In this document: piece by piece, positions 52,070 to 63,400 of the stretch
Position numbering within the stretch: the stretch's first letter is position 1
How the letters are laid out: each line of letters starts with the position of its first letter
Assembly: GCA_900239685.1 (NCBI GenBank)
Contig: OENT01000712.1
Location: 19,091-83,090, forward strand
DNA length: 64,000 bases
Source: Rotaria macrura
Lineage: Eukaryota > Rotifera > Eurotatoria > Philodinida > Philodinidae
Reading direction: 5' to 3'
Position numbers and translations under genes: made by a program
The notes under the pieces: generated by a model
What the model was told of the DNA's origin: nothing
Seen by the model: only the letters and a program-made list of their open reading frames with translations
The model's database searches: none

Positions 52070-52679
52070 TAGTAAAGAAAACACAGTGATACCGATTCAA
52101 TCGTTTCGTTAATTTCTACTTTAATTCATAGTCGGTAAACGAAAGTGCTTATAATACAGCTTTTGAGATGCGTTTTTAATCTTCATAGATAAAAACCGCC
52201 AAGATTATTCTAGTATCTAAATTAGTCGTTGACTTACATTCTAGTGAAAGAATTACTTTCAACTCAAATGAAAAAATAGATCTGAAGTTGTACATTGGTT
52301 CATAATCTCAATAGATTGAGTTTGAAGATTACTAGAGCAAATTTAGCATTTAAGCAAAATCATTCACCTAATTAGTAGCCTATATGCGCGAGTAAAACAA
52401 AGACTCTAAAAACATACGTCAAATCTGCTAACTTTCAAGAAAGCATGACGACCAATGTCTCTGTAGAATGATCGGAAAAGATTAGGGTGCATAACTGCGT
52501 CCCACCCATACAATCAACTATAATCAAATTATGTTGGTTAGTTTTAAAGGAATTCTATCTATTCTTCATTATTGTAGGTTAAAACGCAGTACGTCTTAAA
52601 ATTTTTGTATGAAGTATACATAGCTTCGTGTCTTCGTACGAAAAACCAGGATATAAACAATATGTGAGTAATATGTAAA
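52070..52679. other. non-coding gap before the LIM segment
   Basis: AT-rich, no feature recognised. Confidence 0.4.
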
Positions 52680-53770
52680 ATATTCAATATGCACCGAACA
52701 TACTCATTATTTAATCTTCATTTCCATTACAATTTTATCGTTGAATCATATGACGAAAATGTTTTTCTTTCTCGAAAAACGACAACTCGATCGAACTCAA
52801 GCGAATGAATTGCTTTTTTCTTTTTTTGCCGATTCATATGTATAAATATTTATGGATGTATCATTTTTTAATCAAAATACAAGAGAATTTCTTCCATAAA
52901 GACCAGAGCGATGAAACACAATAAGAGCACATGTGTGTGTGCACGACTGTGCTCTCGACTTACTTCATTCTTGATCAATTCCAATCGTTACTTCGCTTCA
53001 TTATTATTTACTAGTTCGATACGAGACAGTAATAAAAGAAAAATTGAAGAAAAAAGAATCTCGTCTTTTGGCCGTCATGTCAGTGCATTTGGAATTCCAG
53101 CCATTTGTGCAGCTTTCTGTTTCTTTTCTTTCAATCATTACGATGATGACGGCGATGTCGACAACGCCAATTTTCTTTCTTATTTAAATAACAATAAGCT
53201 ATTTATCGAGTAGCGGGTGTATTTTTAAAAATCCATTCGTGAAAATGATTTGTCCAAGGTGTGGAAGGGCTTTATTAGCACGGGAAGGCATCCTTCAAGC
53301 TGGCCGTAAGTACCATCCAAATTGTTGGACTTGTGGTGAGTTAATTATTACCTCATGAGTACAGTGATCAGACAATTTTCTTTATTTCCTCGTCGATGTT
53401 TTGTTTTGAAGCCCGATGCTCGTCACCACTGACGTCATGGGTTCGTAAACAACCAATAACGCATGAGTATCTTTGTAATACATGTCATATCAGAAAAAAC
53501 GGAGTAAGAGAAGGTATGATTTTTGTTAACTGGAGCAAACAAACAAACCCAGTCATCTCATCAGACGTTCAGTAAGGTTTTCCTTTTCGTTTTTCTCAAA
53601 GAACAAAATAAAAACTACTAATCGTGTTAAACGTTGATTTAGACTGTCGACAGTGATGGACGATATTCTACTTGTTTAGAAGGATCGTTTACGTGCCTAT
53701 CGGATGAAACTTTATACACTATTGCAAACGTGATCTAATGCTAATATTTTTGTAAGTGTGATGGAATGAA
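52680..53770. repeat. duplicated segment, intact copy (pair of 40490-41575)
   Basis: About 1.1 kb of collinear similarity with 40490-41575. It begins in upstream non-coding sequence, includes a conserved block around 53007-53110 (CTAGTTCGATACGAGACAGT shared) and the LIM gene with its introns. Similarity fades after about 53770. The copies lie in direct orientation about 12 kb apart. Confidence 0.75.
53245..53656 (+). CDS. small single-LIM-domain protein
   Basis: Three exons are proposed: 53245-53335, 53412-53513 and a tiny last exon 53643-53656 ending in TGA, giving 68 residues. The protein begins MICPRCGRALLAREGIL. It shows the full LIM zinc-ligand pattern: CPRC, HPNC, C, then ARC, and after 18 residues CNTC, so both zinc fingers of one LIM domain are present. 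The exon 1-2 junction falls between the fingers (WTC|ARC). The last exon rests only on a good acceptor (TTGATTTAG) and a stop conserved in position in the decayed copy. A single-LIM protein of this size resembles CRIP or LMO fragments in design, but I do not identify a family. LIM domains bind proteins in actin structures or transcription complexes. The conserved upstream block at 53007-53110 may be promoter or 5' UTR. Confidence 0.65.
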
Positions 53771-55305
53771 AACTTTTCAACATAATAAAATATCATTACG
53801 ATTGAATGCTGAATGCTGATAAAGAACCTTTGAATATAAACGTCTCAAAAATCGAACAATGTATATGGATGCATATAATTATTGTCTTACGTTAGATTTC
53901 TTCAGCAAGCTTACTGATAAGTATCAACCTATCTAAATATTTTAAAACTCATCTTCATTCAGAATACAACTGTAACAGATTAGGATTATAATTTAACTAA
54001 ACATGTACAAATCTTTATAAATTTCTTATCTAGTATCGATTGATGGAATAAATAATATATATTAGAAAAACAACTAGCCTATGCTGAACATTGATGAGCA
54101 CGAATTTCTAATTTACCATAAATTACATCAGATTTATTCATAGAAGTTCTTTGCTCTTCTTATCCTTCAATCGTTCTCTTTAAAAGTAAAATAAAATCTG
54201 TAATTAATAAAAATTTTATCTCTATCGTTATGCTTGATGGCATATACTTACATGCATCTCATCATTAATTATTCAATAAAATCAGTAGTGCATTAAAAAT
54301 TTCAGCGAACAACTATAATTCCTAGACGATCCATTTCTCAATGTTGTATGATTTCTTTCCAGAACATTCATCTTATAGCATATTAAAGGAGTAACACTGT
54401 TTTGCGCCCAGTGTCTTGAATGAAAAATAATTTAGATTTATCACCAAACAAATTTTCTAAAAGAAAGTCGAAAATTCAGAAAACGATTCAATTGAGAAAC
54501 TGAGCTGTTAATATCAAAATTGATTGTGTATATGAATTTCGTTATTGCGATGGATTTTTACTGAAAAAATAATATCCTCTAAAAGAAGATCACATTCAAA
54601 ATCGTGTGGCCAATATTTCATTAGATCTTTTCAAGGCGAAACTGTGCGACTAAGTTTCACTTCAAGTACTTCAAACTTATGTTTTATATTTAAAGAATCA
54701 TCGACCAATAGAAGAAATGATTAAGTTTACTTTTCGATCTCTCTTCTTTATCGATGGGAGGTTTCGAAAAACATTGAATTTACACATAAACAAACAGGTT
54801 TGGCAGCGCGTGGAGAATGTCACAATTTCAAAATTTGAATTATTTTATGCAAATATGTTTTCGAGAGATTCTTCAAAAAGGATTTCTCTATTTTTTCTAC
54901 ACGTTTTACAGTACCAATCGACAGATTATCCTGCTGTTAGATTCACCGGTAAAATGAACTGAATGGTTGCTAAGGACTGAATATATACTTGTTGCTTAAT
55001 ATAAGAAACATCATCTTTTTCACAAAAAAGTTCGACTTGCTGAATGACTTTATGAAACATTCGCTTTCTTTCTCAATCAATCATGGAAGTAGACATGCGG
55101 ATGATTAAAACAAAAATTTTCTTATCAATTTCCTTCTAAAGTCATCAATAATCTACGCTTTCCCTATTACTTTGGGTGAAATGTCAGATTGTGCACGAGG
55201 GGTTCTTTACTTTCTTTCTTTCTATTCTACATCTCACAGATCGATTATTGGTGACCATCGATGATTTTTTTTTTCATTTCAACACGAGCAGCACGAAAGT
55301 CTGAG
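53771..55305. other. non-coding region
   Basis: AT-rich; the frame 54717-54962 is open but has no motif. Confidence 0.4.
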
Positions 55306-55591
55306 AGCAGGGCAGGGGGCGGCCATCTTAAAATCGGAGAAAAACGTCAAAAATCAGAGAAAATGATCAGATAACTCTTACCGACATCGGAGAACATTAT
55401 CTAATAGATTTCTCTGAAATTGGACAAAATTATCTAATGAGTTTCTTCAAAACGGGAGCACACTCCTTTGTAACATAAACTCACCCAACCAAAAACTGAT
55501 CCACCAAAATTTTCGAATTCGGAGAAAGTCGTAGTCAAATGAACAGATGCGACTCCCTCCTCCACCCCTCGATCGCCGCCCCCCCCCCCGC
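55306..55591. mobile_element. degraded relative of the 56.2-kb hAT MITE
   Basis: Starts near CAGGGCAGGGGGCGGCC and ends near CGCCGCCC(C)nGCTG. It shares the internal words AAAATCGGAGAAAA, ACGTCAAAAATC and TTATCTAATAGATTTCTC with the element at 56198. Shorter (about 286 bp) and more diverged, with an expanded C run and no visible target duplication. Confidence 0.6.
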
Positions 55592-56189
55592 TGTATTTCA
55601 AGAATCTATTTTGCTGCAATTTCGTTGTCGTTAGAGAAAGATTTGTGTACTTAGAATGAAAGAGCACAATTACAATTGAAAAGATTCTAAATATTTCTCA
55701 TTTTCAGGTTGTCCATTTTTACGAATGACACATACACGAAAATTACAAAAAAAGTTTTACATTCTTTCAATATAATGACGAAATTTAAGCATGGCTATTA
55801 ACGAGGAAATTCTTTAGAAATCACTGTTTTCAGCAGCATTGTCTTGTTTGCAAAAACCGAATATATTCAACAGTTCTTTGTACCAGTACCAGTTGTATGA
55901 CTAATGAGAATCTTAGTAACACGATTCAATCATTTTACCTTACTCTGAGTATTGTTGATTTGAACATGAGATCGATTCGAGTCATACACGCTCATCTATT
56001 GGAACAATATCTATCACAAATCTTAACGATAGTCACACTATGTATTTATGCAACTGTAATATATACTTTTTCGAGGAGTATCTTAATAAACACGCGTTGA
56101 ATATGTCATAGAATTTTTGAAGGTTTCATAAGCATGATTCGATGTTAGTATTGCATGGTATTCTCAAAAACTGTTGTCTCTGTTATTCA
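55592..56189. other. non-coding gap between the two MITE copies
   Basis: Nothing recognised; the short frame at 55897-56100 has no motif. Confidence 0.4.
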
Positions 56190-56197
56190 ACAGTGAC

Positions 56198-56831
56198 CAG
56201 GGGCGGCGCGAAAGGGTTATAGCAGGGGGGAGGTCAACCCTAAAATCGGAGAAAATGCCAAAAATAGGAGAAAACGTCAAAAATCGGAGAAAACAGCTCA
56301 TTTCCGACTTTTCTGACTTAAATCAATTGATTTTACTCAAAAAAAATCACAGAAATCAGGAAAATTCCATTTAAGCTGCGTCACCCTAGACTGATATTTT
56401 GAAGAACAAGGAAAAAAAATTTTATTGTTGTAATTGACTCACTAGTTTTTTTGATTTTAAATCGAAAAATCAGCCTTTTTGCGCTTGGCATTCTCCGACA
56501 TTGAGGAGAATAATATATTAGTTCCCCGAAACCGGAGAAATTTATCTAGGGACTTTCTCCAAAATTTGAGAACATTATCCATTAGATTTCTCCGAAATCG
56601 GAGAAAATTATCCTTTAGTTTCTCCGAAATCGGAGAAAATTATCCGTTAGTTTCTCCAAAACTGGAGAAGATTATCTGATAGATTTCCCCGAAACCGGAG
56701 TAAACTTCTTGGTAAAATAAATTTACCCAATTTAAAAATGATCTATCAAAATTTTCAAAATCGGAGTAAGTCAAGGTCAACTGAGCAGGGGGGGTGACCC
56801 TCCTATCCCCCCCCCTATGGCGCCGCCCCTG
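56198..56831. mobile_element. hAT-type MITE with perfect 8-bp target duplication
   Basis: A 634-bp element with 12-bp perfect terminal inverted repeats, CAGGGGCGGCGC at 56198-56209 and its complement at the right end. The flanks carry ACAGTGAC on both sides (56190-56197 and 56832-56839), the 8-bp duplication typical of hAT transposition. The interior contains at least four tandem units of about 33 nt built on a small palindrome (TCTCCGAAATCGGAGA) at about 56520-56700. No transposase frame, so non-autonomous. It lies about 230 bp upstream of the bS18m start codon. Confidence 0.85.
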
Positions 56832-57061
56832 ACAGTGACTCTTGGACTTGTTTTTGTTGCTGTTTTGTTTGTTGTAATCTATTACAATCAGTATAATTGA
56901 TAAATGAACACGATCTTCTAGCAGTGCTTGAAGATCAGTGACATCTATCAGAAAGGTTTTCTATTGTGGCATATCGGGATCCATACACATCAACCAACTG
57001 CAATATTCATCAATCAGATGAATCTTTCGGTAATTTCATATATCAGCATTACCGTACGATC

Positions 57062-57790
57062 ATGAACCAAATATATCGTTTTCGTTCATTGCTTTCATTA
57101 ATATCTCGTACATCGGTTCGTCCTTTTCATCTGTCTTCCACACAATCGATCGACTGGTCAGATATTGACGAATATACGAATAAAGTTAATACATCAGTCT
57201 TTTTAACAACAGATGTTTATGAAAAAGATGGTAATAGAGATGTAGAATTTTCTTTGCGAACATTGATATTCTCTTTCATAGATGAATGGGTTCAATACGA
57301 ATCTCGTCGAAACGAACGATTACGTAAACGACGTGAGCAGTTTCTTTTAGGACCACCAAAACGTAAAGCTGTTGGATCATCGAATGAAGATTCTAAAACG
57401 TGTCCGTCAGCAACATTTAGTAAGATGGAACCTGTTGTAAACTATGATCCAAACGATGATAGACCTAAACAAATCAATGATCCATATTTACCATCGCCAC
57501 ACAAATGTATATTTTGTGTGCATAATGTTAAAATTGATTTTCGTAATACAAAATTACTTAATCAATTTATTTCACCTCAAACAGGTTTTATTTTCAATCA
57601 ACGTACAACTGGTTTATGTTATTTCAAACAAGTTGAAATTGAAAAAGCCATTTTGAAAGCACGTCGTTTCCATTTAATGCCGTATAAATGGAAAGAAACT
57701 TTTTATCTAGATGATCCACGATTATTTAATCCCTACGAAAATACCATGAAAAATGTTGTCAGTTCGGAGAAAGAAAAATACGGACATTAG
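57062..57790 (+). CDS. MRPS18C: mitochondrial small-subunit ribosomal protein bS18m (MRPS18C-like)
   Basis: Intronless, 242 residues. I chose the ATG at 57062 because it starts a good mitochondrial presequence (MNQIYRFRSLLSLISRTSVR); the frame is open upstream but without a better start. The C-terminal part is unmistakable bS18: NDPYLPSPHKCIFC, then DFRNTKLLNQFISPQTG, TGLCYFKQVEIEKAI and ARRFHLMPY. A basic, charged insertion of about 100 residues (QYESRRNERLRKRREQFL) separates presequence and S18 domain, so the protein is much longer than the human one (about 140 residues). The protein binds 18S-like mitochondrial rRNA in the small-subunit platform. AATAAA follows 3 nt after the stop. It is the first gene of a tight three-gene run. 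Choice of the C paralogue over A or B rests on the NDPY..PPxKC start. Confidence 0.88.
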   Translation: MNQIYRFRSLLSLISRTSVRPFHLSSTQSIDWSDIDEYTNKVNTSVFLTTDVYEKDGNRDVEFSLRTLIFSFIDEWVQYESRRNERLRKRREQFLLGPPKRKAVGSSNEDSKTCPSATFSKMEPVVNYDPNDDRPKQINDPYLPSPHKCIFCVHNVKIDFRNTKLLNQFISPQTGFIFNQRTTGLCYFKQVEIEKAILKARRFHLMPYKWKETFYLDDPRLFNPYENTMKNVVSSEKEKYGH

Positions 57791-57792
57791 GA

Positions 57793-57798
57793 AATAAA
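57793..57798 (+). terminator. AATAAA signal after bS18m
   Basis: Polyadenylation hexamer starting 3 nt after the stop codon, and only about 60 nt before the next gene's splice acceptor. Confidence 0.5.
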
Positions 57799-57857
57799 CT
57801 TTTGTTTAAGAAGAATTAAAAGCACATTAGTCTTTTTCTCGTTTTTTTTTGATTTTC

Positions 57858-57859
57858 AG
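57858..57859 (+). promoter_or_regulatory. candidate trans-splice acceptor of the membrane-protein gene
   Basis: A T-rich run ends in GATTTTCAG, 32 nt before the ATG at 57892 and 69 nt after the previous stop. No upstream donor exists within that gap, so a cis intron would have to start inside or before bS18m. Confidence 0.5.
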
Positions 57860-57891
57860 ATATTAGAAAAGAACTTTTTTCGTTTATTATC

Positions 57892-60364
57892 ATGGCAGAA
57901 TCAAACAGGTATTATATGTCTTCTTGAGACTTTGGTCTATGATTCTATTGCTTTTATTCGATTTAGTTGTGCAAATAATCAGTCAACTTCATCACCGAAA
58001 ATAGCTTGGTTATTTTGGAGTAAAATTGTTGCAACACAATATCTCATTCGACATTCGTTTTGGAAAAGTTTCTCCGTACCAATAATTATAGGACAAACAT
58101 CAGCAAATACAAAGAAAGAGTAAGATCATGAATAAGACGTAATTGAACTAAAGAATTTAAACTGTATCTGAGTTGCGTTATAGATTCAGCTCGCTTCGTT
58201 TACGACAGCCTTAGATTTCACTTTTTGTTTTATTCAGATAAGATCTCGTTGAGGAATAGTTGATACAATTCGTGCTACCGCATGACAGAAGAGTAGGACA
58301 CTTGTGTGTTTTACTAAGATTTTTGAATCGAGCTGCTCGTCAAATGATAACTATTTAGAAACCACTGCTAGATTTTCATGTGAAGGTGTTTCATTTCGAA
58401 ATGCGCACTGATGCTAATAGAGTTCAGTCGTTTTTCATCCACATGATTTTCATTGATGCTTTTTTAGTTTATATACTGACCATAGAACGGAGAACCATGC
58501 CAATGATCATTTACATCAGAAAGCTAAAGTCTTAAGCAATGACACGAAATCAACAATCTTAAATCTAGTAAAATTTTTCAAAAAGTTTTCCTGCTCACTG
58601 AGGTCAAAGTTCATTTTCTCGTTCTCTAAAAAATAGACATATTTTGTAAAGTGAGAAATGTTTTAAATATTTTCATCATGAACAACAATACATAAAATAA
58701 ATGAGAATTTTTGCTTCACCATGAACGATTCGCACACGTTACAGTTTCTATAGATTTATACTAGTAGAGTAGCATGGGTCATGATTCTTTTTCCCCATTA
58801 TAAGCATAATATATTCATACTCAAATCCATTTCGGAATTTAATCTATAGCATAGGGATGCACCAACATCTAGAACATGATTTAAAAGATGACATTTGTTT
58901 TTGACGAATTTTGTAGGCTATATATTATTGTCATAATCAGTTTTTCTCTTTCAATCCAAAATCGTAGTTAGAATTCATAAGTCAAAACAAAGGTTTCGTA
59001 ATCGAATGCAATTCAAGTCTCTTTTAACCACAGATACTCATCAATTACACGGTAATGGTAGAGTGGTCTGATGCATTAGCCAAACTTTCACAATAGATTA
59101 GACAAGCAAGTTCAAAACTGAACACAAATGCTACGAAAAATCTCAATGCTTGGTATATGTTTTTGTGAACAAAGTAAAAACAATCGCTTTCAATTCTTTG
59201 AATTTCTAATCAGATTTTTAAATATGAACAAGGTTGAGACTTACTGATCCAGTACCGATTTTTCGTAGCATTTGTGTTCAGTTTTGAACTTTCTTGTCTA
59301 ATCTATTGTGAAAGTTTGGCTAATGCATCAGACCCCTCTACCATTACCGTGTAATTTATAAGTAGCTGTGGTTAAAAGAGACTTGAATTGCATTCGATTA
59401 CGAAACCTTTGTTTTGACTTATGAATTCTAACTACGATTTTGGATTGAGAGAGAAAAACTGATTATGACTATAATATATAGCCTACGAAATTCGTCAAAA
59501 ACAAATGTCATCTTTTACATCATGTTCTAGATATTGATGCATCTGCAATGCACATACTATATTCTCCAATGCTTAAGTTTCATTTCTTGTATATATCTTC
59601 GCATGACAATAACTCACGAATGAATTATAGTAGTTATTTTTCATATCTTTAGTTACACTGGATCACAATATGTTTCAATTGTATATATTCTTATAGCATT
59701 ACATTTCGTGAGCGGTATCTTTGTTAGCGATAGAAAATTTCGACATGCACTTGGATTTTTACCACATATTATTGGACTCGGGTGTACGTCTTATTTATTT
59801 TATTCGACTATACTTCAACAATTAATTCCTTGGTTAAAGGTACATAAAAATAAGATTAGAAACAACATAATCATTTATTTTTTCTGTATTCGTTAGATAC
59901 GCATTATTACTCATACACTTGGCACGATGGCAACATTTTTTTTCATAGCCAGTTTACATACAACAAGTATTTCATTTCGATCAATTTTACGTCGTCTAGC
60001 AACATATCTACTTGTCTTCTATTTTATACTCAATGCTTATGTACTCTGGTGGTCAAATGATGACGTCAAATTATTTAAAAATTTCGCTTGGATTATTACT
60101 ATTCGTGTACATGCTATAATTTTCTTTCTTGTTTCGGGTGGATTTTGTTTAGATATATTCATGATAAAATCATGTCAATTAGGATTTTATTTAATTGGCT
60201 CGAATATCATCCTAGATACGTGTATACTTTTTAGATCAATTCAATCGAATGAATATTTTTGGCTATTAATAGATTATATTGTTGATGATATTGCTATATT
60301 TTGTGGATGTTTTTATTTATATCAATTTCATTTATCTAAAGAAATTAAATTGAAAAAAAGCTGA
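57892..60364 (+). CDS. multipass membrane protein, family not recognised
   Basis: Four exons: 57892-57908, 57967-58119, 59653-59839 and 59897-60364, giving 274 residues with consistent phases. The 17-nt first exon encodes MAESN plus two bases, so the start could be revised. From residue about 20 on, hydrophobic segments follow one another (for example YVSIVYILIALHFVSGIFV, LGFLPHIIGLGCTSYLFY, FAWIITIRVHAIIFFLVSGG, FWLLIDYIVDDIAIFCGC). I count about six to seven membrane passes and a short basic tail (EIKLKKS). I do not recognise a family and assign no function. The third exon is reached across a 1.5-kb intron that contains a large inverted repeat. Very close spacing to both neighbours suggests co-transcription. 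Confidence 0.7.
58120..59652 (+). other. 1.5-kb intron holding the inverted repeat
   Basis: Donor GTAAGATC and acceptor TATCTTTAG. It is far longer than most introns in the window; over 680 nt of it is the inverted repeat listed separately. Confidence 0.65.
58856..59543. repeat. long near-perfect inverted repeat (287-nt arms, 114-nt loop)
   Basis: The left arm 58856-59142 is repeated in reverse complement at 59257-59543 with only scattered mismatches; both arms are 287 nt by my count. Shared landmarks are TCTAGAACATGAT at the outer side and ACACAAATGCTACGAAAAATC at the inner side. It encodes nothing. It could be a foldback-type transposon, an inverted duplication, or a source of double-stranded RNA, since the intron's pre-mRNA would fold into a long hairpin. 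No target duplication found. Confidence 0.85.
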
Positions 60365-60457
60365 CTGAATAAATGCAACATGTTGTTCTTTTTCTTAAAC
60401 AGAAAATACCATGATAGATCTGTTATTTTATTTGTGATGTTTTTGTTTTGTTTTTAT

Positions 60458-60459
60458 AG
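60458..60459 (+). promoter_or_regulatory. candidate trans-splice acceptor of KIN17
   Basis: A run of T and G ends in TTTTTATAG, 22 nt before the KIN17 ATG and 95 nt after the previous stop. Same arrangement as before the upstream gene. Confidence 0.5.
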
Positions 60460-60481
60460 ATTATTTGAAACAACATTAATC

Positions 60482-63400
60482 ATGGGTAAAGATGGTGGTT
60501 TTCTTACGCCGAAAGCAATTAGTAATCGAATAAAAGCAAAAGGTCTACAAAAATTACGATGGTATTGTCAATCGTGTGAAAAACAATGTCGAGATGAAGT
60601 AAGTTATTGTTAGTAAAATCATTTATTTGTAGTTCGATATTGAATATCGAGTTTATTTTCGTTTTGATATAGAAATGAAATTAAGATTAATCTTCATAGA
60701 TTCGAAAACAGTTTTAAGAATTCATTAAAAAAATCTTTTTTTTCAAGGTCAACTAGCTTTGAATTTACATTGCTACTGAGACGATGAAGATTGTGAGTTC
60801 GAAATTCTAAACAATCTGGAAAGTTTTATGTAAACACTCAAATCAACAAATTCTAATGTTGTGATCTATCATTTGATGGAAACTTTTTTTTTCAATTGCA
60901 GCGAGATCTTGATAGGCGACGTCAATTTATACATGAGTGTCATTATTATCTATAGGATAGAAATGTGCAATCATCTAGTGACCCTGAATTTGTAGAGATA
61001 TTCGAAAAAACTGTTCTATGAAGAGAAAAGTTTTTTGTCTGAGATTCGTTCATCTGAAAACTTCTGACATTAGGAGTGCCATAAATCTTAAATAGCTCTG
61101 GGCTTGCCAACCAAATCATTCCAATTTGAACTTGGGTTTGGATTTAGATATAGTTAAGATCCAGTTTCTAGCTTTGAATTTCGCCTAAATTTGGGCCTCA
61201 TGATTGCTGCTATTGGTTGGCTTAGTTTAGATTTGATATTCGAGATTGAAACTTCGATTTGTACTTGTGATTTGGTTCCAATTTAAGATCACTCCAGTTT
61301 TATAGTCATGTTACATTGACACCAACCCGCAATACCAAATCCAAATCCCAGTCAATAAAAAACCAAAGGCTTTGAGTTTATTGCACTCCTCTCTGATTGT
61401 GTAGACAATCGTCAAATTACCTATTTCAGTCTATGACAGGTTCTATAATACTTTCTCATAACGATGTTCGTAGATTTTCCATAATTGAATGTTTGTAGCA
61501 CTGAGTAATAGAATGATGAAGAAATGTGTCGTAATATAGATTGAATACCACTACTTTGTCATGTGATTAATCGGAATAGTGTTTGACATTTTACTCATAT
61601 ACATAGTTCATTAGCTGTTTTCTATACTATTTATACTAGGCGTCGTCTAATCGAATGTTAATTGAGATTGTGTGACGGGCTATGTCAACTCTCATGATAG
61701 CCTTACGATTTGATTCTTAAATAATCAAGAGAGCTTGTTACATGACCAGATTTCTATTTCAATAACTTTTATCAATCAAACTGCATTAGATAAAGAGCAT
61801 ACCGTGAGATTTTCTGTCGAATTAATCAATCAAGTGTCGAATAGTTCTACATTTGTAGGGTTATATGGTGTTCACTTTATAGAAAGTAACGATAGAAGAA
61901 TGTTTAATTTTCTAAGAATGGAACACTTATCGACTAAATTCTAATATCAAATATCTAGCTGAAACATTTTCCTTGCGTAAAATTCCTTTTAGATGTAAGT
62001 AAAGAGTTTTCTATTCAACTATAAAGGTTCATAGGATATGCAATCCTCTATTGAGAGTAAATTCCAAAATGAATATCAGTGTAGAGTGATTGTCTCTATA
62101 ATTAAACAAGAGAATTAATTATACAGTCCTTTTTTAATTTTAGAATGGTTTTAAATGTCATATACAAAGTGAATCACATCAACGACAATTATTACTTGTC
62201 GGAGAGAATTCTGGAAAATACATTGCCAATTATTCACGGTAAAGAAATAAAGAATTTCTTTATGTTTTCTAATGATTTCATTGTTTAAAGTGAATAATAT
62301 GCTTTTATTTCTAGTGAATTTCATAGTGGCTTTTTCAGCACATTAAGACGTTCATTTGGCACAAAACGTATTTTGGCTAATACAGTTTATTGTGAATATA
62401 TAAAAGATCGTGATCATATTCATATGAATTCTACTCGTTGGGTTGCATTAGCAGGATATGTTCGTTGGCTTGGAAGTCAAGGTAAGTACAAGCTCCTCAA
62501 TTTCATTGTCTCGAATAAATCAATAAAATGTTTCTTATATTTAGGACTTTGTGAAATTGAACAGACTGAAAAAGGATGGTATGTGACATTAATTGATAAA
62601 GATCCTGATTCTGTACGACGTGAAATGGAAAGTGAAAAGAAAGACAAAATGGAATTGGATGATGAACAACGACGACAAAAGTTGATAGCTGAACAAGTTT
62701 GTTATTTTCTAACAAATATTGGTGTTCGAATAAATTTCATGTATTCTTAGATCAAACGAGATCAAGAAAGAGGTGTAGAAATACCTGAACCTGTATATAC
62801 TGAACTTGTTCGTAAAGACGAAGATGAAAAATGTATGAAGTTAATCACAGTAAATTTTTACAATATAATTCCTTGTTATCGTTTTGTTTCGTTCCAGTGC
62901 AAGTGACATTCAATAAAACTGTCGTTGAAGAAAAGAAAAAAATTCTTCCGTAAGATTATTATTCAGTTTTTGAAAATTGGTTTTACAGTTATGCATCTAT
63001 TGTTTAGACCATCGGTATTGGCTTCTAGTAGTAAAAAACGAGCAAAGCCTGATGATGAAATCGGGGACGAAACTGATGGAAAAAAAATCAAACCGGAAAC
63101 TACATCTGCATCTTCTGTATTTAAGAAACCATTACCAGTTACGTCAAAACTTAAGAAATCTGCACTTGAAGAAGTGCGCGAGGTAACTATAGTTGATTAT
63201 TAGAATTTTTCTTTTCTTACTCTTCATTTTATACTAGATGGAAGAAAGAAAAAAAGAACAGAAAAATCGAAAAGATTATTGGCTACATGAGGTATATATT
63301 TGTAAATTTACCTTCAATACTCTAAACTAAAAATAAACTAACTTGTGCCATTTTTTTTCTTCTGTATAGGATATTGTTGTTAAAATTATCACTTTAAAAC

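Noticed and set aside
56966-57061. Upstream extension of bS18m by 32 codons
   Set aside because: That extension begins at a GTG, whereas the ATG at 57062 starts a convincing mitochondrial presequence.
57932-58123. Single-exon reading of the second membrane-gene exon
   Set aside because: The first part of that frame is a 58-nt GT-AG intron (57909-57966), and the stop lies inside a perfect GTAAGA donor.
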